Assembly (NCBI RefSeq): GCF_958298935.1
Contig: NC_084927.1
Span: 28,408,001-28,472,000, forward strand
Length of the DNA stretch: 64,000 bases
Reading direction: 5' to 3'
DNA from: Phragmites australis
Taxonomy: Eukaryota > Streptophyta > Magnoliopsida > Poales > Poaceae
Numbering within the stretch: the first letter of the stretch is position 1; each line of letters begins with the position of its first letter. Below, piece after piece: positions 44,217-59,675 of this stretch. The notes below the pieces were generated by a model. That model saw only the letters and a list, made by a program, of their open reading frames with translations. It was not told the origin of the DNA and searched no databases. A program made the translations under genes and the position numbers.

Positions 44217-46775
44217 GTAAAATCAGCTTGTATACATTTTGGCTATAGAAATTCGTTCTTCAACTTTTCAAATTTTAACTGCAGACTATGCGTGCAATTT
44301 GACGGTGTCCTTGTGCGTCAAAGTACATTAATTCTGTGCATTCTCATCCGCAGGGATGTGACGGTTATTTCGATCTAGGAGATGAATCAAGCTCCCTACT
44401 TTGAGCATCTGTGTATTCTCAGAGACTTTGAGCGTGTGTAGTTGTTTCAAAAGACAGAAAGTTGATGCCTTGAAATACTTCAGCAGTTCAGCTGATGTGC
44501 AATAGTACTGAAGGATGCAGCAGGACATCTCTACCCTATGCAGGTCAGCCTAGTTCCTCACAGCAATAAAAATTTATGATACGCATCACTCGGAACAGAC
44601 AGGTTGAGAATTTGCAACACAGACTAGTTTCCCGGACACAGCGAGCGGTGCGGTACGTAGTACCGAGTTGCGACGTTCAGGACTGAGCAGAAACCAGGGT
44701 CCAGCTACCAGATTCGCAAGCTCCACGGATGGTGAGTTGTGCCATTGCACGGCGCCGCATCCGACGTGAAGCCGCGGGCGCCGCTGTACGGGAGGGCGGA
44801 CCCCCCTGGCGGCAGAGCGCGCGCGCATTGGACCGCCGTCATGCTCGTGCGCAACCCGGCGGGGTAGGTGGTCGTGCCGAGCGGAGGACGGACAGGTGGG
44901 CAGGAATTCGGTGCAGTGGTCCCGGTCCGTGGGCAATCGTCTCGGGGGCCGGGGCGAGCCCCGCCAGGGCCCGCTAAGTCGCGTGGATCGAGAGCTAGCC
45001 GCTGTTAGCGGGGGCGTGGCGTGGAGCTGGGCTGGGCTGGGCTGGCTCCGGTGATGGATAATCTAGTATAGCGGGTATGGGTAATTCTTATCTATATTTG
45101 TATCTATTAATTTTTATATGATTATGAGTATATCCGTAAATATCCATACATGAAGAGTGAGCGATAAACTCACTGCCCACGGATATATCGTTTACTCGCT
45201 GACCATATGAATACGGTATGCACAAATACATGAAAATGCAACAAGTAAAAAAATCATGTATGCAGCAGAGTACATGAGAATGCAACAAGTCAACTTCACT
45301 TCATGGATCCACAAAATTTCAGGAGTGCTCTTTGCGGTTCAACAATTCAGCAAGTGCGGTATAATTAGCAGAAAAATGTCACTTAGGTCAGGGTATAGGG
45401 AGATGGTGGAAGGTGAGTAATAGGGGTATCAGTGCACCCTAGTTGGCGTCATGGTCGTGGAGGAGGAGGACCCACGTGAGCTCACGGGTGGCGATAAGTT
45501 AATGGAAGCCTGGCGGCGGCGGGGCGAGTTGAGGCTAGGTGATGGCAACAGCGGGATTGGGCTACTAGATCTGAGCTGGGTGGTAGGGCGAGGCTTGGTG
45601 GTGATGGAGGGCTGGGGCTGGGCGGTGGTGGGGATGGGCTAGGCGGCAGGCTGGCTGCACGTGGTGTTGGGAGGTGGGAGCGAGTGAGTGGTTGGGTGTG
45701 TCGGGAACTTGGGGTGCCAAGGGATGTGATATGTGGATAGGGAGATATGATGAGCGGACGACAAGATAAGGGTAAAAAGTGAACGTGAGAAGAGATTAGA
45801 GTTCGGAGGAATGACACTTGTCAGAGAGGTTATATGAGTAAACAGGCTTATATCTGTATATCTATCGGGTAAAATTTTTTGCCCACAAACACACTCATAT
45901 CTTATTCCTAACCCTATTAGAATATTTACCTGCGAGTAATCGAGTTAAATTGCCATCCCTATTCATAACCAACCGTCCAAGATTTTCTATTTTTATATCT
46001 CTTAAATAAATAAAATTGTAAAAATACCTATCCATTTTGAAAAATCGATCATCTAGACTTCCACCCGTCGCGCGACATATTTAAAAATAAAAAATACTAC
46101 GTTTCATTGCTCTCAAAATTCAAAACACTATTAAAGTTGTAATGAAAAAAATCTCTTTTTTGTGTGTATAGGATACTAAGACCTAGCTCTCCAAAAATTA
46201 TAGACAAAAATGTAATCTATACAATGAGAAAAAAACAAAGTACATTGTACATATTTTGCAGACTCTGTACAATGAAACTTGCCTTTTTAATTTCCCATTG
46301 TACAAGTATTTGTTTGAGTTGAATTTTCTTGGAGACCTAGATTATAACATCTTCTACATCATATTTTTTTTTTCAGATTTTTTCATAGCTATTTTGATAA
46401 TGTTTTAAATTTTGAGAGCATTAAAATGCTGTATTTTTATTTTTTTAATGGACGATAAGGTTATATTTAAATTTGTAAGGGCAACGTGCGATGGCTGTCC
46501 AGATGTGCCAATTTTCCAAAACGGATGCTTTCTTTTCAAATTTTTTATTTAAGAAATATATAAAAAAAAGTTCACCGTCCAGCTCCCCGTGGCGACCGTG
46601 CTTCAACCGAGCTGCTTCCGCGTCGGTCGTCTTGTCCCCAATCCTTGGCCTTGCATCCGCCGGTGCTTGGTGGCCGGGGGTTTCGAGCAGCCACCAACCA
46701 ACCCCAAACGCTCGTTGAAAAGCTCCGCAGCTCCACCAAAGTACAGCGGGAAAACGAGAAGGGGGAGTGGGAGAC
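44217..46775. other. Intergenic
   Basis: GC-rich 44600-45050 with no recognised gene, then AT-rich DNA. Text near 45950 (complement TAGGGATGGCAATTT) resembles a hAT terminus, but no partner end with an 8-base duplication was found. Confidence 0.35.
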
Positions 46776-47833
46776 ATGGCACCGCTCCCACCACCACCTG
46801 CGGCTCTCTCCCCCATCTGCTGCGTCTCCCTCCCGGCCTCCAGCCACTGTCGCGCCTTCCCCTCCGCGGCGCCCTCTCCCCTCAGAAGGCTCCCCAGATT
46901 CGTGGCCAGGAGTAGCAGCGGTAGCGGCGGCACGCGCCCCGAGTCCAAACCAGGTAACCTTTTCGATGTGTGGAGCAGAAGGGCATCCCGATTCGAGCTG
47001 GGCCTTACTCTTCTGCCGCTGGGTGTCATGCAGGCGACAACGAGAGCAAGGCTGTCCTCGACGCCTTCTTCCTCGGGAAGGCATTCGCGGAGGCGCTCAC
47101 CGAGCGGGTCGAGTCCGTGGTGGGCGAGGTGTTCAGTGTTGTCGGGCAGTGGCAGGCCGAGCAGCAGAAGCAGGTTCAGGAATTCCAGGTACTGCGCGTG
47201 CGCGATACAGCCCTTGCTCCTGGTGGGAAGTACTCGACTGACTGTTCGTGGCATTTTGCCTGTGGTGTTGAGCAATTGACATCTATGTGATGCATTATCT
47301 GTGCGTAACATACAATTATTCAGTTTTGGAATACCAAAATTCATGTATGAAAATGTACAGAAAAAACTGCTTAACTGGCGCAGCCTACCAAGCTGAAAAC
47401 TAGATATGTTCCCTGGGTTAAGCTTCTGAACCTCAAACTGGCTGCAGATAAATTGTTCTGCATTCATTTTCCGTAGAACTATATGATACAAATGCTGAAT
47501 GCCTAAGGTAAAGGGTGCTGAGATTGTTTCCAGATACCACATAATCCAACTGTTCTCTGTCATTATTGATAACTGCAGTACATACAGTGAAAATTTCCAT
47601 AATCGGTTACTTCATTTTTTCTGCAAACCTTACTGAATGGCACAGACTACTAAATTTTCTTATGGTTATGATGCATACAGGAGGAAGTGGTTCAGAGAGC
47701 CCAAAAAGCTAAGGAGAGAACTGCGATGGAAGTAACTGATGATAAGGGGCCAAAGGGTCTAAGTGAACCTTCAACGGGCGTTGTGACGCCTGCACCTACG
47801 TCGCCTCCTCCTACTTCCACACAGGCAGAATAG
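46776..47833 (+). CDS. Plastid protein like Arabidopsis At4g13200 (161 aa, three exons)
   Basis: Exons 46776-46953, 47034-47188 and 47681-47833 join with GTAACC/ATGCAG and GTACTG/TACAG junctions; phases fit exactly. The N-terminus (MAPLPPPPAALSP, Ser/Arg-rich to about residue 50) looks like a chloroplast transit peptide. The core reads GDNESKAVLDAFFLGKAFAE, TERVESVVGEVFSVVGQWQ and AEQQKQVQEFQEEVVQRAQK, a helical block found in At4g13200-type proteins, which have been reported from plastoglobules and thylakoids. Function is unknown. The C-terminus is Thr/Pro-rich and variable. No lesion is seen, so this is probably the one complete functional gene in the window besides that at 8050. No clear TATA box. 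Confidence 0.87.
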
Positions 47834-48571
47834 GTCTAACCTTCTAGATGGTGATGAAGAGTTGGTGCTGCGTGTAGAGGCAGTTTTGTGCGCAAACAAA
47901 GTTCAAGAGATTCTCCCATGATATGTATCGATTACAACAGCCTTTGAAAGTGAAAACTGAAAACCCAGCATTTCAATCGAAAACTAGAGTACAGTTTCAC
48001 ATATGAATGGAATGAAATATATCAGTTCACTTTACATTTTGAGAAAAGAACATTTTCTTCTATAATTATCTCAAGTCAATATGTATGCTGGGTCTATGTA
48101 ATCTGTCATTCTTAAAAAACACAGCTTCAAATGATCTTAAAAACCAAACAATGGTTATTGTCATATCGTGATGCGTGTTTTTTTTTTTTTTAATTTGAAT
48201 GAAACCTATGATGCAAAATCTTGAAAGGAGTTATGTGAGAGATTGATTTGATCATCAAAATAACTTGAATCAGAGGAGTCTGAAAGTGTAGAGTGTGCTT
48301 GCATCTGGCATTTCATGAACATATGTCTTTGGTCTATTAAATGGGATGTGTTGAGGTATTGTTTCATGGACTTCTATTCAGTTCCAGGGACACTATGCAT
48401 GCTGACTGGACTATGCTTGCGATGGTTGATAGGTTTGATAAGTGCATTCAAGACATACGCTTTGCATCATTCGTAAATTTTTCCCAATCTTTTTATTCTG
48501 ATGATCCGATCTGACTGTCTACAGCGCAGGCATAAGTTCTTGCAGATAAAATAGCAATGTATTCTCAATCA
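47834..48571. other. 3' untranslated region and intergenic DNA
   Basis: The first 250 to 300 bases probably hold the 3' leader end of the plastid-protein gene; no exact poly(A) site can be given. Nothing else recognised. Confidence 0.45.
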
Positions 48572-48579
48572 CTGGTGAA

Positions 48580-48956
48580 CATTGTTATTAAGTCAAACGA
48601 TTAGTCGCGACTAATCGTCGATTAATCGACAAGTTGGATATGCTCGACTAGAGGGCCTCGACTTGACTTGGAGGGCTAGTCGAGCGACTGGTCGACTGGG
48701 CGGCGACTGGCTGCGACTGGGCGTTCAACTGGAGATTGATTGGGCTATCCTTGGCCCATTTTTTCAGCCCACATTTGTTGCTACCAGCCTATCAGTCTAA
48801 TTCAGAAATTATAACCCTAAGCAGCTAAACCGTCACAGCAATACACGGTCCAGAGTCCACCTCCAGATTAGTCGCGACTAGTCGACCGACTACTCGACAA
48901 AATCGACAAGTCGACCCTATGGCGACTCGACTCGATTTTACAACTTGATAACTATG
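48580..48956. mobile_element. hAT-type MITE (377 bp) rich in TAGTCGCGACTA palindromes
   Basis: CTGGTGAA flanks both ends (48572-48579 and 48957-48964), an 8-base duplication. The ends CATTGTTATTAAGTC and, in complement, CATAGTTATCAAGTT are imperfect inverted repeats. Many copies of GTCGACTAGTCG-like words fill both arms. Confidence 0.85.
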
Positions 48957-48964
48957 CTGGTGAA

Positions 48965-49343
48965 TCAGAATTTGACCAAAATCATCGAAAAGATAAACAG
49001 CAGGTAATTGCATCATAAAGATGTAATTATCTTGTTATTATCATTAATTATTGCTACTTTAGTAGTCGTACATTGTATGCCTTCGGAGCTGGAAGGAGGA
49101 TGGTCTATGGTCATATTGCTACTTCGATTTTTTTTTTTGGGTGAATTTCTTTTGTTGAAAGTTGAAACACAAAAAATTAGGTTGAGAAGTTAGGAGTTAG
49201 GACACAGTTATACAATGGCATGAGCAATATTTACCAAACTAATTTCCTGTATATTTTATTTTACCACACCGTGTAAATAGTGTACAAACATGGACATTGA
49301 GAATTCTGTATTTCAGTTTTCAAAAAATAGTTATATTTCTGTG
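48965..49343. other. Intergenic / 3' flank of the GH1 gene
   Basis: AT-rich; presumably contains the 3' untranslated region of the minus-strand gene. No other feature. Confidence 0.45.
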
Positions 49344-50620
49344 CTAGGAAGCCATATACTTAGGGGCATCCTCAGAGGATATCTCTATCTGCTTATAACC
49401 CTTGATAAACTTGCTGTACCATTTAGCAGACAATTTTGGTGTTCGCTTTAGTGACATAAAGTCCACGTGACAAAGTCCATACTTCACGGTGTAACCAGAG
49501 AGCCATTCGAAGTTGTCCATCAAAGACCACACAAAATAACCTCGCACATCTGCTCCTTTCCTGCATAAATGTAACAAAAATGTTATTATCTGGCTGCAGA
49601 ACAGTTTAAATGAAAAGCTAATAGAGAGATGCAATAACCTTATTGCAAAGCCCAAGTAGGTGAGGTAGTCACGAATGTAACTTAATCGCTCAGTATCATT
49701 AACTAATTCTTCTGCGGTGGTGCTCCTATTGCCTATTTGAGCGTAACCTGAAAGACCAAAGAGAGATCTAGAGGTCCATTTAGATATTACTATGGTACTG
49801 GTGTACTGATAGTATAACATAGAGAGACATAGAACTGAACCAGGCTTCCATAGATAGTCATAGCTGTTATAGCTGATATAGCTGATATGGAGATTTTGTC
49901 AAACCTACCATTCTCTGTGATGTACATGGGTATGTTGTTGTATCTCTGCTTCAAGTACATGACCAACTTCTCCATAGAGCTTGGAACCACATAGTTGTTT
50001 GCGATTGGTGTCTGCAATATCGATTTAGCGGTATTAAGTTTTGCAAGATCAATTTGGAAGTGGAGTTTTCAGTGCATTGAAGAATGTGATATATAGTCCC
50101 ATTTTACCGGTTTTCCAATTGGTATCCCATTTCTTTCTGCTACTTCAAAAACTAAAGCATCACCATTGTAAGTGTCCAAATCACATTGAGAAAACATGCA
50201 GTCCTTGACGTATAGTGTTTTGTAGTGGTTTACTCCAATGAAGTCGATTTGGTTTCTTAGTAGCACCTTCTCCCTTTCTGTGAATTTTGGCAAGTTTGAA
50301 CCTAAAATTTGGTGCATGTGGTGAGGATAATCGCCAAAGAACAAGGGATCCAGGAACCTATTTTAGCATATAACTTCAAATGAGCATTCAATCATGACAA
50401 GCGCAGAAGTGAGTTCCATTAGTACTATAATATAACTGAAGGTTGCAAATGATACCATGGAGCTTCGAAAGACTGAGCTCGGCTTACTGCTAACTTGTCC
50501 GCTATGGTATTCCTCAGTGGTTCGTACCATCTCATATATATTGTTATTCCAACAGAGCCACCTTGCTTGGCCTGAGAAGGATGGAAAACAGCAAAAACAA
50601 CTTATAAACAACATACATCA

Positions 50621-51340
<720 letters not shown>

Positions 51341-52299
51341 TCAGGGACTCGAAAGGTAAGCCCAAGTTAGACGCTGGTATAAACTATACAGAAGGGTCTT
51401 CTGTGCAACGTGGTCACTGATGTATTCTCGACCTGGGAGGCCGAAAGGCATTGGTAGCTGGTAATCTCGACCAGGACAATGAGAATCTGTAGGAGTCGAG
51501 GCCCAGCGAATGCATCATCTCTATGTCCTCCTGTGAGTGTCGACTTCAAGTTAGCATTTATGATTTTCTTTTTTGCTTATGTATGTATGATAGAAAATGT
51601 ATATGCACTGATAAAAATAGCTATGGTTAATTGGTTCTCCTCACTTTCTGATGCTTACCATGTATCGATGATAATGGTCAGCAGCTACATCACCATTGCT
51701 TCCGTCCATGATCTTTCCTGATTTGAGAGCAACAGTAAGACTGAGCAGGCCACCAAAATTCAACCAAGTGGATAGTTTGTACAAGAAAAAATGTTTTGGT
51801 TGCACAAGCGTGTGGGACAGTTGGGGTGGGCTCATGCTAGCAAACAAAGCACTAGCCACCACCGGAATTTGCTCTATTGACGTTGATCTATTCTAATGTT
51901 TTCGGCAAAACTGCCGTACCCTAGTGGTTAATGGGATCCACGGTAGGTCTCTCGACATCATCATTACTAGTACTGGGGGTGTTCGTGTAAATGAGTTCCC
52001 TTGTATTTTCCTAGCCTTGCCCAATATTAGTAAAAAAATATTCCGTGCTGGTTCTACTTCATTGGCCCAAATGTCTTTTTTTTCCTTCGTTGTACTTTTA
52101 TAGCCCGTTTGAAATGGTGAAATGAGAAAGATAAAAAAGGAAAAAAACATAAGAATCGGTTGCTATGTCCTAATGTCCAGTATAATTTCATAGGAACTGA
52201 AAACATACAAATCACATCAAAAAGATGTTTGGATGATCGAAAGAAAATGACTACTTAATGGTGCGAGAAGTGAGATGAGAAAGAGCAAAATTCTAAGAA

Positions 52300-54290
52300 G
52301 AGTGCTTCCCATAAGAATTTTTACAGTCATTCCAAAATTGAGGAGAATGAATTTACCATGGATGAAACATGTTGAGACGATATCCCTCAAGTGTTCAAAG
52401 TTAAAAATGATATGTTAACTACGTTGTTCATCGAAAAAGAAGTTAAAGAAACAATATTTCATATGGAACTTAATAAAGCGCCTGGCTCTGATGGCCTTCT
52501 TGCAAAATTTTATCAATTTTTCTAGAAGTAATTAAGGATGGCCTATTGCTTTTATTTAAAGAGTTTCACTCTAGTGCACCGCCTCTTTTTGGCTTAAATT
52601 TCAGAGTAATAACATTGTTGCTGAAACGTAGTGAAGCAATACAAATTCAGCAGTACATACTTATCTGCCTATTAAATGTCAGTTTCAACATTTTTACTGA
52701 AGTTTTGACTAATAAAATTACTCTAGTAGCTCAAAAAGTCATTAGGCCAACTCAAACCACATTTTGATATATGAGATATATTATGAAAGGTGTGGTAATC
52801 TTGCATGAAACTATCCATGAGATGCATAATGCATAAGAAGAAACTAGATGGTGTTATTCTTAAATTAGATTTTGAGAAAGCATATGACAAAGTAAAATAA
52901 ACCTTTTTATAACAAACCCTACGAATGAAAGGCTTCTCTTCTAGATGGTATACATGGATAGAACAAGTGATTTCTGGAGGAAGTGTAGGGATAAAAGTCA
53001 ATGATGACATAGGACACTACTTTCAAACTAAAAAGGGTCCGTGACAGGAGATCCCTTATCTCCAATCTTGTTCAATGTGATTTTGTATATGTTGGCTATT
53101 CTCATTGAGCGAGCTAAAGAGGAGGAGCAAATTGTAGGTGTCATCCCTAACCTTGTTGAAAATAGTCTATCTATCTTACAATATGCTGACGATACAATTA
53201 TCTTTATGGATCACAATTTAGATCAGACAAAGAATATGAAACTATTGCTACATGCTTTTGAACCATTATCAGGCTTGAAAATAAATTTCCTGTTTCGGTA
53301 AAGCCAAAGATTATGAGGCCGAATATTAAAAAAAATTGGATGTAAATCTGGAAAGTTCCCTTTTAAATACTTAGGTATTTCAATGCATCATAAAGGACTT
53401 TCGAACAAGGAATGGACAAAAATCAAAGAGTGACTCCAGAGAAAATTGAGTTGTTGGAAAGAAAAGCATTTATCATATGGGGGCCATCTTGTTCTTATAA
53501 ACTTGATTTTAAGTAGCCTACTTATGTTTATGCTTTCTTTCTTTGAAGTGACTAAAGGAGTTCTAAAAAAACTCGATTATTATCATTATCGTTTCTTTTG
53601 GCAATGTGATAGACACAAGAAAAAGTATAAACTTGCGAAATGGAGCATTCTTTGCATGCCTAAGGATCAAGACGGATTGGGTATCCTCAACTTAGAACTG
53701 CAAAATAAATGCTTGCTTAGTAAATGACTATTTAAGCTGATAAGTGAAGAAGGGGTGTGACAAGATTTATTAAGGGGAAAAAAATACCTGAGAAACAAAA
53801 CAATTTCTCAAGTGGAGCATAAGCCTGGATATTCTTAGTTTTAGACTGGTCTTATGGCGTTCAAACATGACTTCCTCAGGCTAGGCACCTCTGAAGTAGC
53901 AATATCCGTCTTTATTTCATATTGCATATAAGAAGAATGACACGGTTGCAGATGTGTTTAGGACATGACCCCTAAATATTGCCTTTAGAAGAACACTCAT
54001 TCGAAATAACCTCATTCGAAATAACCTGATAGCTTGGAATGACTTGCTTCTTAAGTTGGCGTCTATTCAACTTAATGATAGTCGTGACACGTTTCAATGG
54101 TCTCTACATCAACATGGAAGACTCACGGTCCGATTGATGTATAGAGCTTTGATTAGTGAATTTGTCATTCCAAATAACTTATATCTTTGGGAGCTAAAAC
54201 TTCCGCTAAATATTAAAGTGTTCTTATGGTTCCTTTTTAGTGGAAATACTCTAACCAAAGATAATATAGCAAAATAACGATGGAAAGGTA
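52300..54290 (+). mobile_element. Decayed L1-type LINE inside GH1 intron 2
   Basis: Antisense to the host gene. Reads ELNKAPGSDGLL (start of the reverse transcriptase palm), GDPLSPILFNVIL, ILQYADDTIIF with the catalytic YADD, LSGLKINF, HLVLINLILSSLLMFMLSFF, then WELKLPLNIKVFLWFLFSGN from the zf-RVT region. Stops and frame changes break it. The 5' part and the zinc-finger end are missing or unrecognisable. No target duplication was found. Confidence 0.82.
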
Positions 54291-55942
<1,652 letters not shown>

Positions 55943-56228
55943 TCAGGAAAGAAGAGAGGAGAAAACTTCCAACATACTAGATATGCCATTGCACTGGCAG
56001 CTTCTGTGATAAACCAATATACTAGGTCCTAGAACGAGCTTTGTTATACATACATGCACGCGTAGCTGAGCTCGCTAGCCGTACCTGGTAAGACGAAGTG
56101 CCGGCGCCGAAGAGGAAGGATGGCGGGAACTCGCTCCGCCTGAGCGCGGTGACGGAGGAGAAGAGGGCGAGGAGGACGCAGAGGCGCGCCATGACGGGAG
56201 GAAGCTTAGCTCTCGTGGCCATTTCCAT

Positions 56229-56871
56229 GTCGTCCTAGCTGGCTATACAGAGACGCTAACCTTATCTGCACGGGCACTGCAACGCCCCCTTTGATTTGAC
56301 GCCTGGAGCAGCATGCAGCATGCTAGACAGCTGGACCTGGTCCTGGTCCAGGTCCATGTCCATGGTGGATGATGATGACCTGGAGATGTAGCCATATGTA
56401 GCAGATTAGCATTGATCAACTAACGGAGAGTCACGGTGAGCCAGATTAATGGAGCAGGCTAGCTCTGGCCCGTCGTAAAACGACAACAAAGAAACTAAGA
56501 CCTCGTGATTCATTGGAGCAACTGTGCACCGCTTTTTCGGGCCCCGCTACACAGTGGTCACTGCAGACACAATGCATAAACTGTACGTCTGTACGTACGG
56601 TGTTGGTTATATCAAATCATAGTGCATTATCAAGTTTACGTGCGATTTCCCAGTACTTATCCAACTGTTTACGGCATCACAGTCAAGCACTAAAGCTGTA
56701 CATTCATGTGATGAAGACCTGATCACTACCCGACCCGGATTCTCTGGATCTTTATCGTTTAGATTATTGATTAATTCCTTTTACCGGTTATTTTATGCGC
56801 AGAACTTGCGCTTAATATTACGCTAACCGTGTCAGGCACTCAATTAACTTCAGATACGTAAATGTGACTGA
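56229..56871. other. Upstream region of the GH1 gene
   Basis: Presumed promoter; no clear TATA box at a usable distance from 56228. A CCTGGTCCTGGTCCAGGTCCATGTCCATGG-like tandem of GGTCCA words lies near 56335-56365. Confidence 0.35.
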
Positions 56872-57144
56872 GGGTCCGTTTGTTTCAAACTGTTTTTAAC
56901 TTCTGTTTATATAAGAAGTTGAGAAGTTTAAACAAATAAGTTTGTTAAAAAATAGTTTACGAGAAGTTAAAAGTCTATCTTGGAGGAAATGAATTGAAAC
57001 CGAGAAACTAACTGAGAGTAGTTTTTCTGGGAAATAGTATGCTGAGAAGTCAAAAATTATTATAAAATCTAAATACAGTTTTTTAAATAACAATAACATA
57101 AATTTTCAAAAAATCAGAAAAAATCCTAACAAGCAAACAGATCC
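56872..57144. mobile_element. MITE-like element (about 273 bp)
   Basis: Edges GGGTCCGTTTGTTTC and, in complement, GGATCTGTTTGCTTG are similar inverted repeats. The inside is AT-rich with repeated AGAAGTT words in both orientations. The duplication is unclear. Confidence 0.5.
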
Positions 57145-57330
57145 TAAGATCTAATCAACCGATGACTGCATAGGTGGCTTAGCATCCACGCGATGACTCG
57201 ATCGTGTCATTTTCTCGTTTGAGCACTTGCTTTGGGCTATCCTTCGTGCCCACCTAATAACTCTAAAAATGTTCAGTCAACATCAAATTGCATCAGCTAC
57301 CATACCAACCCTTTTACACTGAACCTGATT

Positions 57331-57757
57331 GTCTCGGTTCTCACCTAATTAACCGGCATGCCACAGTTCTCTCAATTTTAAACTCTTCGTGCCTAGTGAA
57401 AGACGGTATCAACCAAAATAGATAAGCAGTCGAGATGTAATTTCAACAGTATGCTTATAACCTTTTAATAGAATATTTAGAAGGAGAAAAATTGTAGAAC
57501 CTTCTAAAACAGCTCAACAGAAGCTCTCCAAGTAGCTCAAAGAACGTTGGACCAAATTGAAGATTATCAAAGAGCGATATTGTTGTGTTTGAGGCGTAGG
57601 ATTAAGGAGCTTCTGGGCTAGCAACTGTGTCGTTGTGCTGAGGTCCTGCTATTGCCTTTTCTTTCTTCCCTTATGTTTTTTTTTTTCTTTTCCTCCGATG
57701 ACTCTTTGCCTTCTAATCTAATAAAATCGATAGAGCTACTGCCGTCATTAAAAAAAA
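57331..57757 (+). mobile_element. LINE 3' tail (427 bp) with target duplication
   Basis: ACTGAACCTGATT occurs at 57318-57330 and 57758-57770. The insert ends in an A run after AATAAAATCGATAGAGCTACTGCCGTC, the kind of 3' end seen in plant L1 elements. Only the 3' untranslated part is present. Confidence 0.82.
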
Positions 57758-57770
57758 ACTGAACCTGATT

Positions 57771-58189
57771 CGTCCATGCATGTCCTTTCTTGTTTACCAC
57801 TAGAAGGGAACAACATTTCCAAAATTCACATGCTTTCGGAAGCCGCTTTGCAATTTTCGCATCTTTAAGTGGACCAAACATAAATTCGTAATCAGATCAT
57901 TATATAGTATTAGATCTATATATATCTTATATGAATACAGTTTGCCTCTATTTTAATCAGCAAGTCTAGTGATTCTCCAGCAAAATACTGTCTTCTCGGT
58001 CTGACAATTTGTTGCATTGGACACATATATTATCTCCACTGCGCACGCTTGATTAATACTTTCTTGAATCATATTAGTGCGAAAAACGAAGCACTTCAGA
58101 GATGAATCTAGTAATACTATCTTCATACAAGGAATTTAAATAGCGCAAGAACAGTAAGCATTCTATGACATCTATTTCGGACCTAAGTT
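57771..58189. other. Intergenic
   Basis: No feature recognised. Confidence 0.45.
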
Positions 58190-58536
58190 CACTACTACCG
58201 ATTTTTTTACAGACAGATTGAAAACCCTATATAGAACGTACAATTTTTTAAAACTGCCTGTACCAAATCATCGGTACAAACTGCCTTTGAACCTTATTTT
58301 TTTTTTCAAAGAACACCTTTGAACCATATATATATAAATCATTAGTATAGACGTACTACTTATAGAACAGTATATCACTGCTAGCTCTAAAACTCCCTTC
58401 ATTGTCGGTTTTGGAGCCGACAATATGTAATAGGTAGTGATAGTCGGGAACTATCACCGCCGGCTCCGTGGATCGACAGTGAAAGGGGTTATTACTACCG
58501 GCTGAAGGATTTGGCCGGCAACGATTCGTTGAGTAT

Positions 58537-58567
58537 CACTGCCAGCTAAAAGTTTCAGCTGGCAGTG
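58537..58567. repeat. Perfect subterminal hairpin of CACTA
   Basis: CACTGCCAGCT and AGCTGGCAGTG, 11-base arms around a 9-base loop. Confidence 0.85.
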
Positions 58568-59675
58568 TTGTGCCTCCCCCTACTCCGGCCCTGTCCTCCT
58601 TCTCTGTCCTCCCTCTCTCTTCTCGATTTCTCCATCTCTCTCACTCAATACATGCATACAATGAGACATATGTAAAGTAAATCAATAATAAATGCACATT
58701 CATTAATACATAATAATTCATGTCACATATATATACATAATAGTTCTCACAGGCCATCCCCGAAAAGTCGGTCGAGTTGAGCCAGTCTAGTATCCCTCTA
58801 CCTAACCCGTGATGAGAACCACGTCTCCGCACAGACGGCTGATGGCATGTGTACTTGCGGGGACGCGGGGGGGGGGGGGGGAGCGATGGTGGTGGAGCGG
58901 AGGGCCAGGCCATGCTTGATCGATCGTAGCGTCGCTTAAGCTCTAGGCTCGCCGGTGTATCAAAGACATCGAACTCCGACTCCTGAATGCTAGTACGGTT
59001 TGAGCATTTGGCCTCCTGCACAGTGCACTGATGGGCTACCCTCTCGTCCTCCTCTTCCTAGGCACACTTACGGGACGCTGTTTCTTGCTCCTCCGCAGCG
59101 CATAATTAACGGATCAGCCTCTCATCCTCCTCCTCTTGGGCACACTAACGGACCATTGCTTCTTGCTCCCCTTTCGCATCATCGTTGGAAGACCATTATG
59201 TCAAAGAGTCGTCCAATAATACCAACTCCGAAATACACCTTCATTAATACATAGTAATTCATGTCATATATTAATACATAGTAATTAATATTTTTCATTA
59301 AAATGGTGTCATTTGGCAATATATAAGCCGTCTAACCCTCTAGTAGACTTATTCCTTGTTGCATACTCTATACTAGAAGGTACGATGTAATCTGAAGGTT
59401 TGTCGCTGGTCGACGACATGATCAATTCATAAAACTCACTATTTGGGTTGATAACATGTTCCATGATTAACCCGACGATCTGTTCTTGAAGGGTATTTAT
59501 TTATACAGGTTGTAACTCTTTTGTGCATAGTTTGGAGTGTTGCGTTTGAAGAATCGAAAGAATTAATTCTTAAACACGTGTAGAAATTTAAAAGAATGCA
59601 TCGATATGTTATTTCATACCTCAAGATCATTGAACCTGACAGCGTCTCCGTCCAGGATAAATCTGTGCATAAAAG

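Noticed and set aside
45050..45970. hAT-like element
   Set aside because: The right edge resembles a hAT end, but no matching left end or 8-bp duplication was found.
46445..47563. 372-residue minus-strand frame
   Set aside because: Shadow of the plastid-protein gene, crossing its exons and introns; the plus-strand splice sites and phases are decisive.
58868..58882. G homopolymer as a quadruplex
   Set aside because: A single uninterrupted G run, likely a simple repeat or assembly artefact; no four-tract pattern.
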